Positions 6,009-14,861 are shown, counted from the first letter of the stretch. The stretch: DNA of 41,035 nucleotides from Prevotella sp. (GCA_017413085.1 JAFPVC010000001.1:1-41035), one strand, 5' to 3'. Numbers and translations: made by a program. The notes: generated from the letters alone by a model not told the origin.

Positions 6009-7565
6009 TTATCTTTTCCTTCCTTTCATTGATATCAGCGGAACAAGCATTTCTTCCATTGATATGCCGCCATGCTGGAAAGTGTCTTTGTAATACTGCA
6101 CGTAATGATTGTAGTTGTTGGGGTAGGCAAAGAAAGTGCTGCCCGTGGCAAATACGTATGTGGTTGAGATGTTGGGGGCAGGAAGCATCAGTGACTTGGG
6201 TTCTTTAACTTCGTATGCCTCCTTCGACTGGCATGTCAGTTTCCTGCCTGTCTTATATCTCAGGTTTGTATTGGTGTTGCGGTCGCCGACAATCTTTACA
6301 GGCTTGTCGCATCGTATGGAACCGTGATCGGTCGTTATTATAATGCGGTAGTCGGTCTGCGCCAGAGCCTTGAACAGCTCGCCCAATACACTGTGGCGCA
6401 ACCATGAAAGAGAAATGCTGCGGTAGGCGGCTTCATTGTTGGCCAGTTCGCGCACCATCTTCAGTTCGGTGCGTGCGTGTGACAGCATGTCGATGAAATT
6501 AATCACTACGACATTGAGGTCGTTGTTGCACATTACCTTCAACTGTGAGAGCAGACGCTCGGCTCCCTGTGAGTCGTTTATCTTGTGGTAGGAAAAAGTT
6601 TCCTTGCGACGATATCGGTCGAGCATGGTCTGTATGAGCGGAGCCTCGTTAAGGTTCTTTCCCTCTTCCGATTCCTCGTCAACCCAGAGGTCTGGAAACA
6701 TCTGTGCAATTTGCACAGGCATCAGTCCTGAGAATATCGCATTGCGTGCATACTGTGTCACCGTGGGCAGGATGCTCATGTACAGGTTCTCGTCAATGTC
6801 GAACATGTCGCCAATCTCACCGGCCAGCACACGCCACTGGTCATAGCGGAAGTTGTCGATAACAATCATAAACACTTTCTCTCCCTGATTAAGGAAGGGA
6901 AACACGTAATCGGGCATTATCCTGTTTGACATCAGGGGGACATCCTTGTCGTCCTTGCCAGATGCAATCCACTGCTTGTAGTTGTTCTTAATGAATTTTG
7001 CAAAACCGTTATTGGCCTCTTCTTTCTGTGTCAACAGCATCTCGGTCATTGCACCGCCGGTTTGTTCCAATTCCAGTTCCCAGCGCACGAGCAGTTTGTA
7101 TATCTCCCTCCAGTCATCAAACGTGCGGCAGTTGGATATCTGAGCAGATATGTTCATGAACTGCTGCTGATATCCCTGCTGTGTCACTTCGCTTACTATT
7201 TCACGCTGATGCACGTGTTTCTTCAATGTCAGCAGTATTTGGCTTGGGTTAACGGGTTTAATAAGGTAGTCGGCAATCTTCGAGCCTATGGCCTGATCCA
7301 TGATGTCTTCTTCCTCGCTCTTCGTAACCATAACTACGGGTGTCTGCGGCTGCACGTCCTTGATGCGTGCGAGTGTTTCAAGTCCAGTCAGGCCGGGCAT
7401 CATCTCGTCGAGCAGCACAAGGTCAAACGTTTGCCCCTGGCACTGCTCCACAGCGTCAAGTCCGTTGTTGGCAACGACCACGTCGTAGCCCTTTTTTTCA
7501 AGGAATATGATATGGGCTTTCAGGTGCTCTATCTCATCATCCACCCACAGCACTTTGTAGTTCAT
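6009..7565 (-). CDS. porX: PorX-type response regulator with PglZ-like phosphodiesterase domain
   Basis: The 518-residue protein starts MNYKVLWVDDE. The receiver domain has Asp9/Asp10, phosphoacceptor Asp53 (LVLLDEMMPG) and the conserved VTKSEEED lysine. After a helical linker comes an alkaline-phosphatase-superfamily (PglZ-like) domain with FMIVIDNFRYDQW and TTDHGSIRCDKP as metal-binding segments. In Porphyromonas, PorX with PorY controls type IX secretion. An upstream in-frame extension exists, but the ATG at 7565 overlaps the gldH stop by ATGA and matches the usual protein start. No PorY-like kinase is in the window. Confidence 0.9.
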   Translation of the reverse strand: MNYKVLWVDDEIEHLKAHIIFLEKKGYDVVVANNGLDAVEQCQGQTFDLVLLDEMMPGLTGLETLARIKDVQPQTPVVMVTKSEEEDIMDQAIGSKIADYLIKPVNPSQILLTLKKHVHQREIVSEVTQQGYQQQFMNISAQISNCRTFDDWREIYKLLVRWELELEQTGGAMTEMLLTQKEEANNGFAKFIKNNYKQWIASGKDDKDVPLMSNRIMPDYVFPFLNQGEKVFMIVIDNFRYDQWRVLAGEIGDMFDIDENLYMSILPTVTQYARNAIFSGLMPVQIAQMFPDLWVDEESEEGKNLNEAPLIQTMLDRYRRKETFSYHKINDSQGAERLLSQLKVMCNNDLNVVVINFIDMLSHARTELKMVRELANNEAAYRSISLSWLRHSVLGELFKALAQTDYRIIITTDHGSIRCDKPVKIVGDRNTNTNLRYKTGRKLTCQSKEAYEVKEPKSLMLPAPNISTTYVFATGSTFFAYPNNYNHYVQYYKDTFQHGGISMEEMLVPLISMKGRKR

Positions 7566-8044
7566 CTCTTCAGTTTTATGCCTACAGCCATAAGACCCGG
7601 CAGCGATTCGCGTGACATGTTGTGGCTTACGGTCACACGCAGAGAGTCGCCGGGACCGAACCAATTCTTATACAGTGGCACCTCAATGGTATGATATGTG
7701 ATGCCATTGCCCTGTCTGATACCTTCCTTGTCGGTGACATTGAGTTTTATTGTTTTCCTCATTTTGCCGGCAGACTTTCCCTTGGTTATGTTCGTCTGCT
7801 CGACAGTTAGCGACAAGTTGCGGTACGGATAGTCAGGCAAGGTGCGCACACAGACGTAGGTGACGTAGTCTCCAAAGCGTCTTATAGTGTCTACGCTAAA
7901 GCGCAGGGTGTCTCTGTTCACCCATCCCTCCTGGTTTACGTCGCAGTAGTGATGGTAGGCAGTGTCGGCAGTATCGCATGATGACAGGCTGGCGAGCAGC
8001 ATTGCTATTGCGCAGAGCCATGCGTGTAGGATATTATTGCGCAT
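7562..8044 (-). CDS. gldH: GldH-like lipoprotein
   Basis: The 160-residue protein has a lipoprotein signal ending in LASLSSC, with Cys23 as the probable lipidation site, followed by a compact beta-rich domain (YPYRNLSLTVEQT, YKNWFGPGDSLRV). These are features of the GldH gliding-motility lipoprotein family, which is conserved in many non-gliding Bacteroidales, where its role is unclear. It overlaps ricT by 11 bases and porX by ATGA. The name rests on family recognition and gene order, not on a known function here. Confidence 0.75.
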   Translation of the reverse strand: MRNNILHAWLCAIAMLLASLSSCDTADTAYHHYCDVNQEGWVNRDTLRFSVDTIRRFGDYVTYVCVRTLPDYPYRNLSLTVEQTNITKGKSAGKMRKTIKLNVTDKEGIRQGNGITYHTIEVPLYKNWFGPGDSLRVTVSHNMSRESLPGLMAVGIKLKR

Positions 8045-9239
8045 TATCCTTGTCTTTGTTCTTTGCCTTGTTTTTCTTTTTCTTCTTTTTGCTCTTCAAC
8101 TTGCCGTCAAAGCGTGTCAGGTCAGAGTCGTTGAGCATGTCCTTTGGCTTCTCGGGAGCTTTCTGCCTGTCATCTTCCTGCAGCGACAGCGGCTTCTTCC
8201 CCTCCTTGTTCATTGCCAGCACCTCATTGGCGCGTGCCGCTGATATCGTTTCCAAGTTTACGGGTTTGCGCTTGTCGGTGGAGTAGGTGATTGTGCCTGC
8301 AAGGTAATCATGCTTGAAATGGTAGTAGTCGCTGTCGAGTGTCTGCAGCATTGCATCGCGTGGTGGGAAATCCTTTGCGGCATCCATGTAGCAATCAACC
8401 TCGTAGTTCATGCAGCATTTCAGTTTCGCACACATACCTGCCAGTTTCTGCGGATTGGGTGAAATGTCCTGCAGGCGTGCGGCTGTGGTGCCGACGCTTG
8501 AGAAAGACTTCATCCATGTTGCGCAGCAGAGTTCACGGCCGCATGGGCCAGTGCCGCCTATGCGTCCTGCCTCTTGGCGTGCGCCTATTTGCTTCATCTC
8601 TATGCGCACATGGAATGTGTCGGCCAGCACTTTGATGAGCTGACGGAAATCCACACGTTCGTCTGCAATATAGTAGAAGATGGCTTTGTTGCCGTCGCCC
8701 TGATACTCCACATCGCCGATTTTCATCTGCAGTCCGAGGTCTTTGGCTATCTGGCGGCTCTGTATCATGGTGGCTTCCTCGCGGCTCTTTGCCTCATAGT
8801 AGCGCTCCATGTCGTTTTCTTTTGCCAGACGGTATACGGTCTTTATGTCGTCAGCCGAGCGCAGGTTTGCTTTCTTCACCTGTAGTGTAACCAAACGGCC
8901 TGTCATGCTCACCACGCCGATGTCGTGACCGGGACTAGCCTCAACCGCTACCCAGTCGCCTTTCTTCAGGTTAAGTCCGTTGGAGTTGTGGTAATATCCC
9001 TTTCTGGTATTTTTGAACTGCACCTCGACCAAGTCTGTGCTCTTGGCATTGCCCGGCACATCGGCCAGCCAGTCGTAGACGTTGAGTTGGCGGTCGCTTC
9101 GTGAAACGCCGCGTACGCACAGTCCGCGTGAACATCCCGGACCGAGCGTGAATTTCAGGTCGCTCCATGGCGACTGCTCGGTCTGCGGTTGTTGAGCCTC
9201 GTTGGCTTCTTGTGCCTGTATTGTATTGTTTTCTTCCAT
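8034..9239 (-). CDS. ricT: RicT/YaaT-like PSP1-domain protein
   Basis: The 401-residue protein contains a PSP1 C-terminal domain with the Cys-rich signature GPCGRELCCATWM and CAKLKCCMNYE, as in RicT/YaaT. In Bacillus, RicT is part of an Fe-S Y-complex acting on RNA processing. Here a further GPGCSRGLC block lies near residues 35-43, and the C-terminus is a long Lys-rich tail. An alternative start at 9293 overlaps the holB stop by ATGA. I prefer 9239 (MEENNTIQ) because the intervening codons look non-coding (repetitive TATATATA). Confidence 0.85.
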   Translation of the reverse strand: MEENNTIQAQEANEAQQPQTEQSPWSDLKFTLGPGCSRGLCVRGVSRSDRQLNVYDWLADVPGNAKSTDLVEVQFKNTRKGYYHNSNGLNLKKGDWVAVEASPGHDIGVVSMTGRLVTLQVKKANLRSADDIKTVYRLAKENDMERYYEAKSREEATMIQSRQIAKDLGLQMKIGDVEYQGDGNKAIFYYIADERVDFRQLIKVLADTFHVRIEMKQIGARQEAGRIGGTGPCGRELCCATWMKSFSSVGTTAARLQDISPNPQKLAGMCAKLKCCMNYEVDCYMDAAKDFPPRDAMLQTLDSDYYHFKHDYLAGTITYSTDKRKPVNLETISAARANEVLAMNKEGKKPLSLQEDDRQKAPEKPKDMLNDSDLTRFDGKLKSKKKKKKNKAKNKDKDNAQ

Positions 9240-9289
9240 TAGTGTTTTTTCAAGTGTGTTGTATGTATATATATAATGTGTCAGGCGTG

Positions 9290-10390
9290 TCATGTGGTGT
9301 GTATCAGCACCGCCACCTGCATTGTCATGTCAAAGAATACTATCTTTGCGTTGGCATTCTGCCCGATGTCGCGCGTGGCACGCTGGAACAGATTCTGAAA
9401 TCCTATCACGTTGCCCTCATGTATGAAGCGGGCAAACTTGGTGCAGAAACGCTCTTCGTCAGCCGTCATGTAGGATAATGCTTCATTGTGGAAATTATAC
9501 ATGAAAGCCTCGCGAAGCATACGAAGGAAATAGGCCATGAGCCTTCTCTGTTGTTCGCGCCCCATGGCTGCTGCACTCTCGCTCCAACGTTTCAGTTCGC
9601 GCAGGTCCTTTATGTAGGCCTGCCGCATAAGTGTAACGAAATAGTCGAAGAAAAGTTTGTTCTCGCCTGCTGCATTCAGTTCTTCTAGTGCGGCCAGCCA
9701 GTTTCCGCCTGCCACTCTCGCTATGCGCCGTGCGTCGTCGTTGTTCAGTCCGCGTTTGTCTGTGAGAGCCTGTTCCATGGCTTCGTCAGGTATGCGTTTC
9801 ATGTCGTATCGCTGTACTCGCGAACGTATGGTTTCAAGCAGTTGTTCTGGTTCGCGGCATACCATGATGAAAAGAGTTTGTGCCGGAGGCTCCTCTATGA
9901 GTTTCAGCATTTTGTTGGCACATTCCAAGTTCATACGTTCTGGCAGCCAGATGATGTTGATTTTCCATCCGCCTTGGTTCGACTTCATCATCATGCGTCG
10001 TATCACGTCGCTTGCTTCGCCCACGGTTATTATGGCCTGCTGATTCTCTGCTCCCATGGCCTGCATCCATTGCGACAGCGAGAAGTATGGACCGTCCTGC
10101 AGCATTTCACTCCACTGCTCAATGAAGTCATCGCTTACGGGCTTGTATTCTGAGTTCCATTTCTTCAGTTTTATCGTTGGGAAAGTGAAGTGCAGGTCGG
10201 GGTGACTTATGCCGCGCACTTGATATGTGCCTTTGTTCAGCAGGTGTGTGGCCAGTGCTATGGCCATGGCCATCTTGCCGCAGCCGTCGGGACCGCAGAG
10301 CATGATGGCATGTGGCAGATGTCCGTCGTCGGCAAGCGAGCGTAGCCGCGCGGCCGTTTCCTCCTGTCCTATTATGTCGCTAAACGTCAT
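9290..10390 (-). CDS. holB: DNA polymerase III delta' subunit
   Basis: The 366-residue protein begins MTFSDIIGQEETAARLRSL and has a P-loop GPDGCGKM, the HPDLHF segment and LIEEPPAQTLFIMVC followed by a TIRSRVQRY sensor block. This is the clamp-loader delta' architecture. The protein is part of the complex that loads the sliding clamp at the replication fork. Family members often have impaired nucleotide binding, consistent with Met instead of Thr/Ser after GCGK. The gene lies 7 bases after rpe. Confidence 0.92.
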   Translation of the reverse strand: MTFSDIIGQEETAARLRSLADDGHLPHAIMLCGPDGCGKMAMAIALATHLLNKGTYQVRGISHPDLHFTFPTIKLKKWNSEYKPVSDDFIEQWSEMLQDGPYFSLSQWMQAMGAENQQAIITVGEASDVIRRMMMKSNQGGWKINIIWLPERMNLECANKMLKLIEEPPAQTLFIMVCREPEQLLETIRSRVQRYDMKRIPDEAMEQALTDKRGLNNDDARRIARVAGGNWLAALEELNAAGENKLFFDYFVTLMRQAYIKDLRELKRWSESAAAMGREQQRRLMAYFLRMLREAFMYNFHNEALSYMTADEERFCTKFARFIHEGNVIGFQNLFQRATRDIGQNANAKIVFFDMTMQVAVLIHTT

Positions 10391-10397
10391 ATATAGT

Positions 10398-11045
10398 TTA
10401 CAGCCTTTTCAGTTCCGTGATTACGGCGTGTGGATTGCCGGCCTTGAATACATAGCTGCCGGACACTAGCACGTCTACGCCTGCCTCAACGAGTCGCGGA
10501 GCCGTCTCGCCCTGCACGCCGCCGTCAACCTCAATCAATGCCTTAGAGCCGCTTTTAACTATGAGGTCTTTGAGCCGCTTCACCTTACTGATGGTGTTTT
10601 CAATGAATTTCTGTCCGCCGAAGCCCGGGTTCACGCTCATCAGCAGCACCATGTCGGTGTCGCATATCACGTCTTCCACGGCGCATACGGGCGTGGCAGG
10701 ATTCAGCGTTACACCGGCTTTCATTCCTGCATCGTGTATTTCCTGTATTGTGCGGTGCAGGTGGGCGCAAGCCTCACAGTGCACGTTCATCATCATTGCC
10801 CCCAGTCGCTTTGTCTGTTGTATATAGCGTTCCGGGTGCTCAATCATGTAATGAACGTCGAGCGGTTTTGTGCATACAGAAGCCACGGCTTCGAGCACGG
10901 GGAATCCAAACGAAATGTTTGGCACGAATGTGCCGTCCATCACGTCAAGGTGGAGCCAGTCGGCTTCACTTTTGTTTATCATGTCAATCTCGCTGTCAAG
11001 GTGCAGGAAGTCTGCTGCAAGCAACGAGGGTGAAACTATAGCCAT
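10398..11045 (-). CDS. rpe: Ribulose-phosphate 3-epimerase
   Basis: The 215-residue TIM barrel interconverts ribulose 5-phosphate and xylulose 5-phosphate in the pentose phosphate pathway. Family blocks are SPSLLAADF, the metal-site LHLDVMDGTFVPN, DVHYMIEHPE, MSVNPGFGGQKF and EVDGGV. The length is standard. The start is the ATG opening MAIVSPSLL. It is tightly linked to holB downstream and follows a 42-residue ORF. Confidence 0.96.
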   Translation of the reverse strand: MAIVSPSLLAADFLHLDSEIDMINKSEADWLHLDVMDGTFVPNISFGFPVLEAVASVCTKPLDVHYMIEHPERYIQQTKRLGAMMMNVHCEACAHLHRTIQEIHDAGMKAGVTLNPATPVCAVEDVICDTDMVLLMSVNPGFGGQKFIENTISKVKRLKDLIVKSGSKALIEVDGGVQGETAPRLVEAGVDVLVSGSYVFKAGNPHAVITELKRL

Positions 11046-11062
11046 TATATGTTTCTTTCTAT

Positions 11063-11191
11063 TCAGTTTCTGTCGAAAGGTATGTATCTGCCCTCCACCA
11101 TCATTGGACGGAATGTGCGTGCAAACTGCCGGATATTTTCCAGTGTGCTTTCTGACGGAGTGAAATAGTTGAATGTGTAGTTTTGATTCAT
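11063..11191 (-). CDS. Small 42-residue protein of unknown function
   Basis: A complete short frame runs from ATG at 11191 to TGA at 11063, starting MNQNYTFNYFTPSESTL and ending YIPFDRN. It lies between aroB and rpe in the same direction, 17 bases before rpe. The composition looks protein-like (aromatics, basic residues, one helix-prone IRQFARTFR segment), with no signal peptide or membrane segment. I do not recognise a family. An AAAGAGG purine run lies about 12 bases before the start. Confidence 0.55.
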   Translation of the reverse strand: MNQNYTFNYFTPSESTLENIRQFARTFRPMMVEGRYIPFDRN

Positions 11192-11230
11192 AGGCGGGTC
11201 CTCTTTATAGTAGTTTACTGTATTGTGCTA

Positions 11231-11255
11231 TATATAAAAGAACGCACGCGTTCCT
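11231..11255 (-). terminator. Intrinsic terminator after aroB
   Basis: Read leftward, AGGAACGC pairs with GCGTTCTT around a very short loop and is followed by TTTATATAT. It lies about 43 bases after the aroB stop and would separate aroB from the small ORF, rpe and the genes beyond. Confidence 0.55.
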
Positions 11256-11297
11256 AAAATATTATGCAGCCGCCCGTATTTTGTACTGTAGCCTACA

Positions 11298-12347
11298 TCA
11301 TCCTTCGCGCATGAAGTCGAGTGCCTCTTCTATTTCCTCTTTTGTGGCAGTTTGGTTTATCCGGATGTCGCCAATGCCTCCGAGCAATGTGAAGTTTATC
11401 ACTCCTGCTACGTTCTTCTTGTCGTGTGTCATAAGCCTGAGCAGTTCGGGGTAGTCGTCGCAGGTTATCGGCAGTATGCCGTAGGTGTCGCGTATGTATC
11501 TCACGGCCTGCCGCATTGTGTCGGTTGGGAAACCGCATTTCACCACAGACAGGTACAACTCGCATATCATGCCGAATGCCACGGCATATCCGTGCAGTAT
11601 GGGCTTGCGCACCATAGCCCATGATTCGAAGGCATGTCCCACGGTATGTCCTAGGTTCAGGGCCTTGCGTATGCCGTGCTCATGTGGGTCTTCGGTTACT
11701 ATGCATTCTTTTACGCTGACAGAGTCTGCCACCATGCGCTGCAGTTGCATGAGGTCTGGCTGGGTTATGTCAAATGCCATTAGCTCATGCCACATCGTGT
11801 CGCCATCGCGGTTTATCAGTCCGTGCTTCAGCATCTCGGCATATCCCGACCGCAGGTTTTCCTGGTCGAGTGTTGTCAGGAACTCGGTTGACAGCAATAC
11901 ATACTGCGGATCGTTGAATACACCTATCTCGTTCTTCAATCCGCCGAAGTTGAATCCTGTCTTTCCGCCCACGGATGCATCTACCATAGAGAGCAGTGTG
12001 GTGGGAATGTTGATGAAGTTTATGCCTCTTTTGAATGTGCTTGCCGCAAAACCGCCGAGGTCGGTCACCATGCCTCCTCCTAGGTTTATCAGCAGTGAGT
12101 GGCGCGTGGCTCCGCCTTGTTGCAGGCATTGCCATACGTGGCACACTGATTCGAGCGTCTTCTGTGTGTCGGTAGCTCCGATGGTGATGGTCTCCGCACT
12201 GCTCAGGAAGTCAAAGTCTTTCACTGCCGGCAGACAACATTCGCGTGTGGTTGTGTCAGTAAGAATGAATATGCGATCATGCTCGCAGTTTTCGACGGCT
12301 GCGCGCAGGTCGGCCTCAAGTACGTTTGAAATAATTATGTTGCTCAT
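11298..12347 (-). CDS. aroB: 3-dehydroquinate synthase
   Basis: The 349-residue protein catalyses the second step of the shikimate pathway. Visible blocks are the NAD-binding NLGGGMVTDLGGF, the PTTLLSMVDASVGGKTG signature, the KHGLINRD segment and LGHTVGHAFE with metal-binding histidines. The frame is open further upstream, but the ATG at 12347 overlaps the carbonic anhydrase stop by ATGA and gives the normal protein start (MSNIIISN). A terminator-like hairpin follows at 11231-11255. Confidence 0.95.
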   Translation of the reverse strand: MSNIIISNVLEADLRAAVENCEHDRIFILTDTTTRECCLPAVKDFDFLSSAETITIGATDTQKTLESVCHVWQCLQQGGATRHSLLINLGGGMVTDLGGFAASTFKRGINFINIPTTLLSMVDASVGGKTGFNFGGLKNEIGVFNDPQYVLLSTEFLTTLDQENLRSGYAEMLKHGLINRDGDTMWHELMAFDITQPDLMQLQRMVADSVSVKECIVTEDPHEHGIRKALNLGHTVGHAFESWAMVRKPILHGYAVAFGMICELYLSVVKCGFPTDTMRQAVRYIRDTYGILPITCDDYPELLRLMTHDKKNVAGVINFTLLGGIGDIRINQTATKEEIEEALDFMREG

Positions 12348-12853
12348 GATTCGAGGTAGTCGTGTGAGTATTTTACATAGTGCGAGGCATATACTTCTGC
12401 CTGCCCCGGCTTTGCTTCTTTTATGAATTTGGCGGGAACTCCGCCCCATATTTCGTGTGCTCCTATCTTGGTGCCGCCGAGCACCAGTGCTCCGGCAGCC
12501 ACTATGGCACCTTCGCCCACGTCGGCTCCGTCGAGCACCGTGGCTCCCATGCCTATGAGGCATCCCTTGCGAAGCGTGCAAGCGTGCACCGTGGCATTGT
12601 GCCCTATGCTTACGTCGTCTTCCATTATGGTTGCACCGGCCTCGCCGCTTGATACGTGTACGCATGCGCCGTCTTGCACGTTGCAGCGGTTGCCCATGAT
12701 TACTGGGGCCACGTCGCCCCTCACTACGGCACTGTACCATACCGAACATTCGTCGCCCATCCTGACGTCGCCCACAATGGCTGCCGTCTCGCAGAAGTAG
12801 CAATCTTTGCCCCAATGCGGTGTCTTGCCGTATATAGTCTTTATCAAACTCAT
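12344..12853 (-). CDS. Gamma-carbonic anhydrase family protein
   Basis: The 169-residue protein has left-handed beta-helix hexapeptide repeats throughout (AAIVGDVRMGDECSVWYSAV and similar). Probable zinc ligands are the histidine of ACVHVSS and the two of SIGHNATVHAC. The family includes YrdA/PaaY-type and Cam-type enzymes. Whether this one hydrates CO2 or is a non-catalytic relative cannot be read from sequence. It starts two bases after the M64 peptidase stop and overlaps aroB by ATGA. Confidence 0.88.
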   Translation of the reverse strand: MSLIKTIYGKTPHWGKDCYFCETAAIVGDVRMGDECSVWYSAVVRGDVAPVIMGNRCNVQDGACVHVSSGEAGATIMEDDVSIGHNATVHACTLRKGCLIGMGATVLDGADVGEGAIVAAGALVLGGTKIGAHEIWGGVPAKFIKEAKPGQAEVYASHYVKYSHDYLES

Positions 12854-12855
12854 TG

Positions 12856-14238
12856 TTATTCTTTTAGTTTTATTATGCGTGGTGCAGGGAGGTGAGGCAG
12901 GGATTTCTGAACAGCGTCGCTGCTTGCCATGCCCAAGCCCTTTGCCTGTGCGCCTGATGAAGCACCGCGCAGTTTGTCAAATTCCATAAACTGCGTGTGT
13001 AGCGATTCCGAACGCAGGTTTTCTGATGTGCCGCCGTTGGCCACTTTCATAACGCGTGCATAGATGACATAGCGCGACATGGCATTGAAGTTCTGGCTGC
13101 CGTTGCGGAACACGTCGTTCATCAAACTGCTGCGGGTGGGACGGTAGAAGTTCTTTGCCGCATTGTGGATGGTGAATGACATTGTGCCCATGCCACTGTA
13201 AAAACTCCACTTCGTGAATTGCGTACCAGTATATTCTTCGCCCAAGGTCAGGTAGGTAGCACCACCTTGATACCATTTCAGCTCTTCGCTGTCGTATGCA
13301 GGGTCTTGTGCGAACAGGTAACCGAAAGAGCCGGCCTCCATTTCGTGTATGCCAGATAGAAGCGCATAGTATTTCCCGTTCTGGTACAGCTTGACATATT
13401 CGGTGGCGTAGGAAGTGTTTTCCGTTTCAGCGTCATAGTGCGTGTTGAGGAAGTAGCCCTGACGCTGGTAGTTCTTCACGTGGTCTATGAACTGTTGCGT
13501 TGGTGCGTCGTAATTCTGGAAGTACTCGTCGTGCAGTTTGCCTATGCCGTGTCCTATGGCCTCATGTTGCAGCACTTTGTCAAAGTAGTCGTCTCCCTCG
13601 TGCATGCAAATCATTGGCACGTATGACAGAGAGTAACCTCGAGGCACTGAGTCTGTCACCGTGGGCGGTTCCGTCATCAGCGTCACGCCGGCATACTGCT
13701 TGCTGTTCAGCAGTACGATTACCTGTGCGTTGCTCAGTTTCATGCCTGCCTTGTCAAGTGCTTTTGCAGCAAACTCCTGCACCTTTATGGAGTCGCCGTA
13801 TACGTCCACTCCATCGGTGCTCTTTAGGCGTGTGCCGAATGCCGTGGCGCGTTTTACGGTGGTTATTCCGCTCACGTCTGACACTACCGTTACGTTGTAG
13901 ACATCACAGTATTCCCTCAGCGAAGCCATAGGCTCGCTTGCGAAGAGTGCATTGACGGTTTTCTGCACGGCACTTGTGTAAGTACCGTTGGATATGTCGG
14001 CAGCTGAGAATCCGTCGCCCATTATCACGATAGGAAAACCTTTTCCCTTGCTGTGCGCAGTGATTGTCTCTATCGACTTGAGGCCGGTGTAGTCACCGTC
14101 GTCAACGGTGCTGAAGTCATCGTTTTCCTCACATGCCGTCAGGGTAAATGCCAGCAGGAACAGGATTGAAAGACTGAAGGGCTGAAGGATTGAAGAATTG
14201 AAGGATTGAAGAATTGAAGGATTGAAGAGTTTATGCAT
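12856..14238 (-). CDS. M64 (IgA peptidase-type) lipoprotein metallopeptidase
   Basis: The roughly 460-residue lipoprotein has a zinc-binding HEAIGHGIGKLHDEY motif, the extended HExxH form of the M64 family typified by IgA proteases. A signal peptide ends at the lipobox LTAC, so it is probably anchored in the outer membrane or on the surface. The GFPIVIMGDGFSA segment after the linker is also typical of M64. The signal sequence is encoded by the 8-bp repeat array at 14158-14230. An in-frame ATG at 14247 is an equally possible start. The start overlaps the end of the PPTase gene. Confidence 0.85.
   Translation of the reverse strand: MHKLFNPSILQSFNSSILQPFSLSILFLLAFTLTACEENDDFSTVDDGDYTGLKSIETITAHSKGKGFPIVIMGDGFSAADISNGTYTSAVQKTVNALFASEPMASLREYCDVYNVTVVSDVSGITTVKRATAFGTRLKSTDGVDVYGDSIKVQEFAAKALDKAGMKLSNAQVIVLLNSKQYAGVTLMTEPPTVTDSVPRGYSLSYVPMICMHEGDDYFDKVLQHEAIGHGIGKLHDEYFQNYDAPTQQFIDHVKNYQRQGYFLNTHYDAETENTSYATEYVKLYQNGKYYALLSGIHEMEAGSFGYLFAQDPAYDSEELKWYQGGATYLTLGEEYTGTQFTKWSFYSGMGTMSFTIHNAAKNFYRPTRSSLMNDVFRNGSQNFNAMSRYVIYARVMKVANGGTSENLRSESLHTQFMEFDKLRGASSGAQAKGLGMASSDAVQKSLPHLPAPRIIKLKE
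14158..14230. repeat. 8-bp tandem repeat inside the M64 signal peptide
   Basis: GGATTGAA and GAATTGAA units alternate. They are translated on the minus strand as an 8-residue periodicity, FNPSILQS then FNSSILQP then FSLSILFL. The same unit forms non-coding arrays at 16560-16640, 22173-22200 and 32383-32425. Confidence 0.85.
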
Positions 14239-14854
14239 TGAAGTCATCGTTTTCGTTTTCGTTATCGTTATCGTTTTCGTTATCATTATGGTAAGCCACA
14301 GAGTAGGCATAGCCTTTCTCTGCATTAAAACCGCTGCGGATGGCCACACCGTTCATGCGGTTTGACGTAAGGCACGACTTCATGTCGTCGGTTATTCCCT
14401 CGCCGGTGAGTTTCAGCAGTGCCTCTTTTTTTGTCCACAGCACGGTAAATTCCGCATCGGGGTTGTCGGCAGAGAGTATTCTCGCCAGTTCGTCGTCGCT
14501 CATGCAGTATCGTGCCAGCCGTTCGCTGTAGCGTCCTATGCGCTCGGCGTCTATGCCCACTTCATTGTCGCTCACGGCACAGGCTATGGCTGCCTTGCAG
14601 TGAGATATATTGAAGAACATCTTTCCGCCTTGTGGCGGTGCTATGTATGGCTTGCCGTGCTCGCCGACCAGAAATTCGGGCTGGAATCCCAGCATCTCGC
14701 TCAGCAGCAAATATGCCGTGGCACATTCTCTCTGTCCCTGCTCATGCTTGAATTTCAAAGCCTGCTCGCGTCGCCATGATGGCAGTTTCGCAAGCAGCGG
14801 TTCGAGCGGAACATTAAGTTCTGCGTCACTGTCTATTATCTTGTATTGCAGCAT
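14231..14854 (-). CDS. 4'-phosphopantetheinyl transferase (Sfp/AcpT type)
   Basis: The 207-residue protein has the family motifs GEHGKPYI, FNISHCKAAIACAV, VGIDAERI (Mg-binding Asp) and FTVLWTKKEALLKLTGEGI. It transfers phosphopantetheine from CoA to carrier proteins. The last 18 residues, from about residue 190, form an Asn/Asp/Glu tail encoded by GATAAC/GAAAAC hexamers and are not part of the fold. Its predicted transcription start is almost at the ATG (-7 box at 14862-14869). It heads the long leftward cluster. Confidence 0.88.
   Translation of the reverse strand: MLQYKIIDSDAELNVPLEPLLAKLPSWRREQALKFKHEQGQRECATAYLLLSEMLGFQPEFLVGEHGKPYIAPPQGGKMFFNISHCKAAIACAVSDNEVGIDAERIGRYSERLARYCMSDDELARILSADNPDAEFTVLWTKKEALLKLTGEGITDDMKSCLTSNRMNGVAIRSGFNAEKGYAYSVAYHNDNENDNDNENENDDFNA
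14247..14288. repeat. 6-bp repeat encoding the PPTase C-terminal tail
   Basis: GAAAAC and GATAAC hexamers (minus strand) encode alternating Asn with Glu or Asp at the end of the PPTase. The same kind of array recurs at 15227-15255 and at 16174-16236. Confidence 0.85.
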
Positions 14855-14861
14855 TGAAATG

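Noticed and set aside
11485-12426. 313-codon open frame antisense to aroB and the carbonic anhydrase
   Set aside because: Both genes on the other strand have strong family motifs. The antisense frame is rich in Ser/His/Arg shadow composition.
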